Source: Desulfobacterales bacterium (GTDB lineage Bacteria; Desulfobacterota; Desulfobacteria; Desulfobacterales; JARGFK01). From it: DNA of 34,779 nt. The translations under genes were made by a program, and so were the position numbers. This document shows positions 29,664 through 34,779 of this stretch, in pieces (positions within the stretch are counted from its first letter, which is position 1; the number at the start of each line of letters is the position of its first letter). The notes under the pieces were generated by a model. It was not told the origin of the DNA. It did not search any database and saw nothing but the letters and a program-made list of their open reading frames with translations. The stretch covers positions 1-34,779 of the forward strand of contig JARGFK010000045.1 of assembly GCA_029211065.1 (NCBI GenBank), in the 5' to 3' direction.

Positions 29664-30488
29664 ATGCGAATTGTTCGATTTTTGGATGAAAAAGATGGGA
29701 TCTGCTTTGGGCAAAATTACCGGGAAGGGATTGCCGATTTGCTGGAAGGACCGTTGTTTGGCAGCCTCAAGAATACCCGGCGTCAAGTCCGGGTTAAAAA
29801 GTTGCTGTCGCCCCTGGAACCAAAGGCAATCCTGTGCATCGGGCTGAACTATCGGCAGCATGCGGAAGAAACCGGTTTTAAGATTCCGCAATACCCGGCT
29901 TTATTTATGAAAAACCCCGCGACTATAGCCCATCCCGATGACCCTGTTGTGATTCCTGCCTCTTGTATGGATCCCCTTCAAGCCGATTACGAAGTGGAAC
30001 TAGCGGTGGTGATTGGAAAAACGGCCCATAATGTATCCACCCAGGCTGCGCTGCAATATGTTTGGGGCTATACAGTCGCCAACGATATTTCAGCCAGGCG
30101 CTGGCAGGCGCACGCGGGTTCCGGTCAATGGGTCCGGGGAAAAAGTTTCGACACATTCTGCCCGCTGGGTCCGATATTGGTTACCCCTGATGAAATCCCG
30201 GACCCCCAGTCTTTGCAGTTGAAATGCATCCTCAACGGCAACACCATGCAGGATGCCAATACATCCGATATGATATTCCCGGTGGCCGAGCTCATCAGTT
30301 ATCTTTCCACCGATATGACCCTCCTGCCGGGGACCGTTATCTTGACTGGAACCCCCAGCGGGGTCGGCTACACCCGGGATCCTGCGGTATATTTAAAGCC
30401 GGGAGACAAGCTGGAGTCTGTGATCGAAGGGATCGGAATACTGCGCAATCCGATCGAGGGCACGGGCACTAAACCCAGCATTTCATAA
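29664..30488 (+). CDS. Fumarylacetoacetate hydrolase (FAH) family protein
   Basis: This 274-residue cytosolic enzyme belongs to the FAH superfamily, which hydrolyses or decarboxylates 2-oxo/acyl-pyruvate-type compounds. The N-terminal cap is short (1-50). The core begins AILCIGLNYRQHAEETG (55-71). Metal ligands E110 and E112 (DYEVELAVVIGK) and D141 (VANDISARRWQ) are present, as is the SFDTFCPLGPILV segment (161-173) and GTPSGVGYTRDP near the end. Length and motifs match acylpyruvase/UGL-type members (about 250-290). The exact substrate is not predictable. GAAAGGACAACCTC precedes the ATG. It follows the PEP-synthase-like gene closely and is followed by fxsA after 37 bases. Confidence 0.93.
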   Translation: MRIVRFLDEKDGICFGQNYREGIADLLEGPLFGSLKNTRRQVRVKKLLSPLEPKAILCIGLNYRQHAEETGFKIPQYPALFMKNPATIAHPDDPVVIPASCMDPLQADYEVELAVVIGKTAHNVSTQAALQYVWGYTVANDISARRWQAHAGSGQWVRGKSFDTFCPLGPILVTPDEIPDPQSLQLKCILNGNTMQDANTSDMIFPVAELISYLSTDMTLLPGTVILTGTPSGVGYTRDPAVYLKPGDKLESVIEGIGILRNPIEGTGTKPSIS

Positions 30489-30525
30489 GTACGCTAATGT
30501 TTTTTTAAGGAATTAAAGGAATTAT

Positions 30526-30921
30526 ATGTTGTTTAAACTTTTTCTGGCATTTACGCTGATTCCTGTTGCCGAGATCTATCTTCTCATCAAGGTGGGCGCG
30601 GTTGCCGGCGCCTTTAATACGGTTTTATTAGTCGTCCTGACCGGATTTACCGGCGCCTATCTCGCCCGGCTCCAGGGAATGCATACCTTGCTTCGGGTCC
30701 GTGCCAGTCTGCAGCAGGGCCTGATGCCCACAGATGACCTGATGGATGCGCTCCTGATTTTTATCGCCGGCATTGTGCTGCTGACGCCGGGCTTCATAAC
30801 CGATGCAGCAGGACTGCTCATTCTTTTTCCCCAAACCCGCCGTATTTTTAAACAATTCGCCAAGCTCCGGCTTGAGCGTTGGATCAAAAATCAGAACCTG
30901 AATATAACCTTTTTCTCATAA
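30526..30921 (+). CDS. fxsA: FxsA family membrane protein
   Basis: This 131-residue small cytoplasmic-membrane protein of the FxsA family (the E. coli member suppresses phage T7 exclusion by F) has three to four hydrophobic segments. The diagnostic opening is LFLAFTLIPVAEIYLLIKVG, then TGAYLARLQG and LLIFIAGIVLLTPGFITDAAGLLILFPQTRRIF. The usual C-terminal charged tail is short. AAAGGA lies five bases before the ATG, giving a good start. Likely co-transcribed with the FAH-family gene. Confidence 0.93.
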   Translation: MLFKLFLAFTLIPVAEIYLLIKVGAVAGAFNTVLLVVLTGFTGAYLARLQGMHTLLRVRASLQQGLMPTDDLMDALLIFIAGIVLLTPGFITDAAGLLILFPQTRRIFKQFAKLRLERWIKNQNLNITFFS

Positions 30922-30997
30922 TGGATGCTTTTCCCCTTGCATTCCTGTTTATTGGCACCATGAGTGAACGACCCTCCCCTAAGATGGATGGTATGAA

Positions 30998-31411
30998 ATG
31001 ATGAATCTAAATCAGATGGATTTTTCAGAACTTGACCGTCCGGAAGTTCTGTCGGCGATTTTTCATCCCAGAGTTGACCGGAGAACTCCCGCGATGAATC
31101 AGCAGACGCAAAACCATTTAATACCGGTCGAAGAAGATGTTGTTATCGGCGCAAGTTTTCACATGGAAACCACCACCGCCCCCAATATATTGTTTTTTCA
31201 TGGAAACGGTGAAATCGTTGCCGATTATGATGATATGGGTTCCATATACAACCGCATTATTCCATTTTCGGATGCACAAGCGCTATATGCGGCCTGCCCA
31301 TCGGGATCAAAAACGATTCTTAAAATCCCGGAAGCCAATCACAATGATATCTTTATGCGGGGTACATCGGCATATCTCTCGGAAATCAAACGGTTGCTTG
31401 AACGGCTTTAA
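30998..31411 (+). pseudogene. Alpha/beta hydrolase remnant with internal deletion
   Basis: This 137-residue frame contains only the two ends of an alpha/beta hydrolase. Residues 1-86 hold the N-terminal part with ILFFHGNGEIVADYDDMGSIYNR, the oxyanion-hole HGN region. Residues 87-137 hold the C-terminal part IIPFSDAQALYAACPSGSKTILKIPEANHNDIFMRG, including the catalytic His H115. The central sheet with the nucleophile elbow (G-x-S-x-G) and acidic residue, usually about 110-130 residues, is missing. The join is in frame at about 31252-31260. The product cannot be catalytically active, so it is called a pseudogene; a small retained protein is possible since the frame is open. No strong ribosome-binding site is seen before the ATG. 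Confidence 0.75.
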
Positions 31412-31649
31412 TTTTTCCCTATCAGTCTGATTTATGATCAATTGACAAATTCAATCTGCGTAGCTATTTTTTACCATAATAACATGGTGTTAGGCCAAAT
31501 CAAACCGGTTTTAAATAGCGGATACGATTGACAATACGCGTTTATGGAAACCGGCGGGCTACGGGGATTGGACTTGCAGTTAATCTGTTTTTGGCTATAA
31601 TAGATCCGAAGCATGAACAATATATGATTTTATCTTTGCAGGAGGAGTC
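31412..31649. other. 238-base gap with two possible promoters
   Basis: This AT-rich stretch is not coding. A perfect TTGACA at 31442-31447 with TATTTT at 31465-31470 (17-base spacing) is one promoter candidate. The TATAAT-based promoter at 31574-31601, nearer the next gene, is the second. No terminator for the upstream remnant is obvious. Confidence 0.55.
31574..31601 (+). promoter_or_regulatory. Promoter of the MamS/MamX-like exported protein gene
   Basis: TTGCAG (31574-31579) and a perfect TATAAT (31596-31601) are spaced 16 bases apart. Transcription would start near 31608, giving a 5' leader of about 42 bases. The leader ends in a strong ribosome-binding site GGAGGAG (31641-31647), three bases before the ATG at 31650 if its full length is counted, or about four after the core GGAGG. 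Confidence 0.55.
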
Positions 31650-32147
31650 ATGTTAAAGTCTTTTAAAAAAATTACGACGCTGATACTTCCTATTCTGGGC
31701 ATATTGCTAATTGTTCCCGGCGCAACCGTTTTGGCCCAGGAAAAAACCGGCATGGGCGGCTGGGAGCTTGGCAGCCCTTACAATAAGTTTTATAAAGCAA
31801 CCGAACTGGATTCCTTTAAGGGGAGAGTTGAAGACATCATGGAACTCGTTCCGATCCCCGGCATGTCTCCCGGCATCGCACTGGTTGTGAGTGAATCCAA
31901 AACAGAAAAGGTGCTGGTGCATGTGGCCCCATCCTGGTTTCTGAGCATCAGGCGAGTTGGACTCAAAAAGGGAGACAGGGTCAAAGTCAGGGGCGTGTGG
32001 GCTGATATCAACGGAAAAGAAGTTTTTATGGCATCAAAGATAACAAAGGGAGACGATTTTGCCTTAAAAGTACGCCTTACCAAGGACGGAACACCCTTCT
32101 GGACCATGAGTTCGGAGCAATTGGCTAAGGAAAGAGCCGCCAACTGA
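31650..32147 (+). CDS. Exported small protein with MamS/MamX-like OB-type domain
   Basis: This 165-residue protein has a signal peptide at residues 1-29 (TTLILPILGILLIVPGATVLAQ). The mature part contains SFKGRVEDIMELVPIPGMSPGIALVVSE, EKVLVHVAPSWFLSIRRVGLKKGDRVKVRGVWADINGKEVFMASKI, and ends in KVRLTKDGTPFWTM. The pattern V-x-V-x-P-S-W-F-L ... K-G-D-x-V-x-V-x-G and the closing G-x-P-x-W resemble the MamS/MamX-type domain. That domain is known from magnetosome proteins but is also found in many non-magnetotactic relatives; a generic OB-fold/DUF5666-like protein is the alternative. Role unknown, probably periplasmic. It has its own promoter and strong ribosome-binding site. It stands alone on the plus strand. 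Confidence 0.75.
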   Translation: MLKSFKKITTLILPILGILLIVPGATVLAQEKTGMGGWELGSPYNKFYKATELDSFKGRVEDIMELVPIPGMSPGIALVVSESKTEKVLVHVAPSWFLSIRRVGLKKGDRVKVRGVWADINGKEVFMASKITKGDDFALKVRLTKDGTPFWTMSSEQLAKERAAN

Positions 32148-32153
32148 TTTAAA

Positions 32154-32176
32154 GGGGCATGTTTTTTTGATGTCCC
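32154..32176 (+). terminator. Weak hairpin after the exported-protein gene
   Basis: GGGGCAT (32154-32160) can pair with ATGTCCC (32170-32176) at six of seven positions, including one G-U-type pair, around a T-rich loop. No U-tract follows the stem, so termination is uncertain. Confidence 0.3.
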
Positions 32177-32252
32177 ATTGCCCTGATATTCAATTAAAAG
32201 CTGGATTCTTTTTTGACTGACACCCTGGCAAAATCGGGAGTTATTCGATTAA

Positions 32253-33134
32253 ATGAAGATATCGATCGTTGTCCCTGCGTTCAATGCTCAACAAACATTG
32301 CCAGGATTGCTGGAATCGATATCCAATCAGATATATAAAAATTTTGAACTGATTATTGTAGACGATGGCTCTACAGATACCACGGCAAGAATAGCAAATT
32401 CAGCCCAATGTAAACTCATTCGCTTGCAGGGAAATCATGGCCCTGCCTATTGCCGCAACCTGGGAGCCAGAAAGGCCTCCGGAGAGATCATCGCCTTTAC
32501 GGACAGTGACTGCAGGATAAGCCCCGATTGGCTTGCCAACATAAACCGGCATTTCAGCGGCAATGATTTTCAGGCACTCATGGGAAAACTGGTTTTATTG
32601 CCGTCTTCAACGCTCGGAAATTCCATTTCAGCACTCGGATTTCCCGCTGGAGGAAGCGTCGGTTTTGACAAAATCTGGAAAGTAGATAATAAAGGGTTCA
32701 CCAAAAGCTTGAGCACCTGCAACTGTGCTGTAGTAAAAGATACGTTTGATCGCATCGGCGGATTTGACGAATCTTTCCCCTACCCCGGTGGCGAGGACAG
32801 CCTGCTGGCCTACCGGTTGGATCAGTCCGGCCACAAAATAAAATACTGTAAAGACGTTATCGCCTACCACCCCGCACGGGATTCTTTGCAAGGCTTTTTA
32901 AAATGGCAGTACAAAAGAGGTATCAGCAGTTATATTTTTGCAAAAAAAGTTGTTCGTAAAAAAGGGTTTTTATCATTAAGGATCTGGTCTACTGTAAATA
33001 TCATCAGACACAACTGTCTTGATTATAAATTCCCGCTGATTTTCTTATTGCTGTGCAGCGGCTACCTGGCACAAATTCTTGGACTTTTGTCTGCCCGACT
33101 GAACAAGGAATATTATGCAAGTCTTGATCATTAA
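32253..33134 (+). CDS. Family 2 glycosyltransferase
   Basis: This 293-residue GT-A fold glycosyltransferase opens with the typical MKISIVVPAFNAQQTLPGLLESI. Nucleotide-sugar/metal residues are D37-D38 (IIVDDGSTD) and the D-x-D motif D84-S-D86 (AFTDSDCR). The acceptor/catalytic site is E181-D182 in YPGGEDSLLAYRL. A hydrophobic stretch near the C-terminus (FPLIFLLLCSGYLAQILGLLS, about 263-283) suggests membrane attachment. Such enzymes usually build cell-surface polysaccharides or glycolipids. GGGAG lies 12 bases before the ATG. The 3' end overlaps the next gene by 20 bases in another frame, indicating one transcript. Confidence 0.92.
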   Translation: MKISIVVPAFNAQQTLPGLLESISNQIYKNFELIIVDDGSTDTTARIANSAQCKLIRLQGNHGPAYCRNLGARKASGEIIAFTDSDCRISPDWLANINRHFSGNDFQALMGKLVLLPSSTLGNSISALGFPAGGSVGFDKIWKVDNKGFTKSLSTCNCAVVKDTFDRIGGFDESFPYPGGEDSLLAYRLDQSGHKIKYCKDVIAYHPARDSLQGFLKWQYKRGISSYIFAKKVVRKKGFLSLRIWSTVNIIRHNCLDYKFPLIFLLLCSGYLAQILGLLSARLNKEYYASLDH

Positions 33135-34560
33135 TCCCCCCTGGCCCGGAAAAGGTTACGGGACAAGATCTCAGAACAGAATTATCAAACAACGAAGCGA
33201 CAAGTACCTGCAATATCCCATCTTCCTTGCATACAGCGCCGCCCAGTTAAAAGATGCCGGTCACCGTGTGGCTTATATCGATTCTGTCATACAGGATTTG
33301 GATATGAGTAAAACACTTGAACTTTCTCAATCGATAAAACCGGACGCTATTTTTATGGAGACGACGACCCCCTCCATCCTGGCCGATTACGAGAGCCTGA
33401 CTGCGTTGAAAGCGGCAACGAGCGCCAGGATAATCGTCGGCGGCCCCCATGCCACCTATTTTCACAAAGAAGTAATAGCGGATTGTGACGCAATCGATGT
33501 GGTTGTCCGGCACGAATTTGACACCAAAATCGCTTCGGTGGTTTCAAACCTGGACAATTTAAAGGAAATCGACGGCATTACTTACCGAAACGGCTCGGAA
33601 ATAATCGATAACGGTGATGGTCGGCCGGCGGATGATTTAGACTGGATTCCCTTCCCGGATCGGGAAACCATTCCCTGGCGGTGGTATCTGGAAGCATGGT
33701 ACTCGCGCCGGCCGTTTATGAACATGATGACTTCCCGCGGCTGTCCGTACCATTGTACGTTCTGCCTCTGGCCACAGAGCATGTATGGCCACAAGCAGCG
33801 CTTTAGAAGTCTGGACAATGTCCTGTCAGAAATTCATGAGCTGATCGACCGTTATGGGCTCAAAGAAATCAATATCGACGACGGCACGTTTACAACCAAT
33901 AAGCAGCGGGTGATTGAATTTTGTCAGAGACTGCGGCGGGAGAACATCAAACTCATCTGGACCTGCAATGGCCGTGCAGACAATGTTGATGATGAAATGC
34001 TTGCAGAGATGAAACAGTCCGGTTGCAAGATGATTCGGCTTGGCGTAGAAAGCGGGTCCCAGGATGTGCTTGATAAAATAAAAAAGGGGTTGACGCTAGG
34101 GCAGATTGAGAAAGGGTTTAAATTGGTCAAAAAGCATGGGATTCAAGCGCTGGGCGGGTTTATGTTCGGCTTTCCCTATGACTCGAGAAAAACCATTGAA
34201 GAGACGCTTGATTTTGCAAAAAAACTATCCCCCGATCAAGTACAGTTTTCCATCAACATGTGTTATCCGGGAACTTCTCTTTATGAATATGCAAAAAAGA
34301 ACAACCTTTTGCTTGCAGAGAGTTTCAAAGAGTTTGACATGACCTACGGCCCGGTTGTCAAGACACTGGATATGGAAAGAAAAGAGCTCGAGCCTATACT
34401 TGCCAGAGCATATAAAGCGTTTTATTTCAGGCCCGGGTTTGTTTTCCAGACCCTGCGTCACATGAAAGATTTTGACGAAATTAGAAGGGCCTTTCGTTCC
34501 TTGAAAAGTCTCACCAAAACGATTCGGCTGCACAAAAAAATACCGCCGAATTCAGATTAA
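33115..34560 (+). CDS. B12-binding-domain radical SAM protein
   Basis: This 481-residue protein has an N-terminal cobalamin-binding-type Rossmann domain (about 1-145, MQVLIINPPWPGKGYGTRSQ, IFLAYSAAQLKDAGH, IIVGGPHATYF). A radical SAM core follows with the [4Fe-4S] triad C210, C214, C217 in TSRGCPYHCTFC. A glycine-rich VESGSQDVLDKIKKGLTLGQ SAM-side segment and a helical C-terminus complete it. This BchE/hopanoid-type class carries out methylations or oxidative rearrangements, often in lipid or glycan biosynthesis. The classical D-x-H-x-x-G cobalamin ligand motif is not visible in the Rossmann domain, as in many members. The start ATG at 33115 follows AAGGA and overlaps the glycosyltransferase gene by 20 bases. 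Substrate unknown. Confidence 0.93.
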   Translation: MQVLIINPPWPGKGYGTRSQNRIIKQRSDKYLQYPIFLAYSAAQLKDAGHRVAYIDSVIQDLDMSKTLELSQSIKPDAIFMETTTPSILADYESLTALKAATSARIIVGGPHATYFHKEVIADCDAIDVVVRHEFDTKIASVVSNLDNLKEIDGITYRNGSEIIDNGDGRPADDLDWIPFPDRETIPWRWYLEAWYSRRPFMNMMTSRGCPYHCTFCLWPQSMYGHKQRFRSLDNVLSEIHELIDRYGLKEINIDDGTFTTNKQRVIEFCQRLRRENIKLIWTCNGRADNVDDEMLAEMKQSGCKMIRLGVESGSQDVLDKIKKGLTLGQIEKGFKLVKKHGIQALGGFMFGFPYDSRKTIEETLDFAKKLSPDQVQFSINMCYPGTSLYEYAKKNNLLLAESFKEFDMTYGPVVKTLDMERKELEPILARAYKAFYFRPGFVFQTLRHMKDFDEIRRAFRSLKSLTKTIRLHKKIPPNSD

Positions 34561-34587
34561 AATGATGGGCCAAATAAAACGAAAAGC

Positions 34588-34617
34588 CCTTACCAAAGAT
34601 AAGAATTTTTTGGTAGG
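34588..34617. terminator. Candidate bidirectional hairpin between convergent genes
   Basis: CCTTACCAAA (34588-34597) and TTTGGTAGG (34609-34617) pair with one bulged T. It sits between the radical SAM gene and the oppositely oriented partial glycosyltransferase, where a shared terminator would be expected. The T-run in the loop rather than after the stem weakens the case. Confidence 0.35.
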
Positions 34618-34676
34618 AACATACTGTTTCGCAGGGGATCGGTTAACGGGAGCCTTTCAACCCACATCAGATCGCT

Positions 34677-34779
34677 TCAACCAAACTGCCGGATAAATCG
34701 AAAAGTCTGCTCCACAGTTCTTTCCCATCCATAATGGCGACTTATTGACAACCCTTGCAGCGACAACCCCTTCAAGTTT
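34677..34779 (-). CDS. C-terminal fragment of a probable GT4-type glycosyltransferase (runs off the window)
   Basis: On the minus strand the window's last bases encode a 33-residue open frame that ends with TGA at 34677-34679 and continues beyond the window edge. The tail reads LSLQGLSISRHYGWERTVEQ followed by TFRFIRQFG. The G-W-E-R-T-V-E-Q-T pattern a few residues before the C-terminus is typical of family 4 (group 1) glycosyltransferases, which end in S-W-x-x-x-A-x-x-x-L-x-x-Y-type helices. The neighbouring GT2 and radical SAM genes support a surface-glycan or glycolipid locus. Only the tail is visible, so the call is tentative. Confidence 0.5.
   Translation of the reverse strand, partial: NLKGLSLQGLSISRHYGWERTVEQTFRFIRQFG

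Noticed and set aside
29341-29847. 168-residue plus-strand frame across the PEP-synthase-like and FAH genes
   Set aside because: It crosses the end of one well-supported gene and the start of another in a different frame, with basic, low-information sequence.
30998-31411. Intact small hydrolase
   Set aside because: The nucleophile elbow and acidic catalytic residue are absent, so it cannot be a working alpha/beta hydrolase.

Overview
The window looks like a chromosomal segment of a Gram-negative bacterium, most likely a Desulfobacterota (former deltaproteobacterial) relative. This is inferred from an MSHA-type pilus locus with a lipoprotein secretin, long hybrid kinases, FCD-type GntR regulation, moderate GC and intergenic DNA full of short G-rich heptad repeats. 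I see no rRNA, tRNA, CRISPR array or complete insertion sequence. One short inverted-repeat (MITE-like) element is visible.

Layout. (1) 129-10402, minus strand: an MSHA-like type IV pilus / type II secretion assembly operon, read right to left as PilM-PilN fusion, PilO-like, PilP-like, secretin, ExeA/MshM-like ATPase, MshE-type ATPase and GspF/MshG-type platform protein. A DUF559 nuclease-like gene bracketed by inverted repeats sits between the last two. (2) 10403-11247: an 845-base divergent intergenic region with a 179-base MITE and a dispersed repeat. (3) 11248-16120, plus strand: hybrid histidine kinase, REC-HD-GYP response regulator, and a homocitrate/isopropylmalate synthase-like enzyme. 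(4) 16196-22909, minus strand: FCD-GntR regulator, homoserine dehydrogenase-like enzyme, class I aminotransferase and a complete nitrate/sulfonate/taurine-type ABC importer, probably one operon. (5) 23149-25556, plus strand: a metallophosphoesterase, then a Ser/Thr kinase fused to a DUF1566 (Lcl) domain. (6) 25661-28283: a polar amino-acid ABC importer (permease, binding protein, permease) with no ATPase in the window. (7) 28404-32147: an orphan PEP-synthase-N-domain-like protein, a fumarylacetoacetate hydrolase-family enzyme, FxsA, an alpha/beta hydrolase remnant with its core deleted, and an exported MamS/MamX-like protein. (8) 32253-34779: a GT2 glycosyltransferase overlapping a B12-binding radical SAM protein, and on the other strand the C-terminal end of what looks like a GT4 glycosyltransferase running off the window.

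How the parts may work together. The pilus ATPase carries two copies of the MshEN cyclic-di-GMP-binding motif. The operon diverges from a kinase/HD-GYP pair, and HD-GYP is a c-di-GMP phosphodiesterase family, so a local second-messenger circuit controlling the pilus is a reasonable hypothesis. Region 4 reads as a regulated uptake-and-conversion module for an unknown, probably amino-acid-like, substrate.

The most distinctive non-coding signal is that several genes are followed, at or near the stop codon and on the sense strand, by the same repeats: GGCTGAAGG heptads and, in the pilus operon, GGTCAGGGGTC / CAGGGAA units able to form G-quadruplexes. In one place two oppositely oriented copies make a long hairpin whose arms reach both stop codons of convergent genes. 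No finding here proves a new system. The best candidates for follow-up are the GntR-hom-aminotransferase-ABC module, the c-di-GMP/pilus linkage, and the stop-codon-associated repeats.
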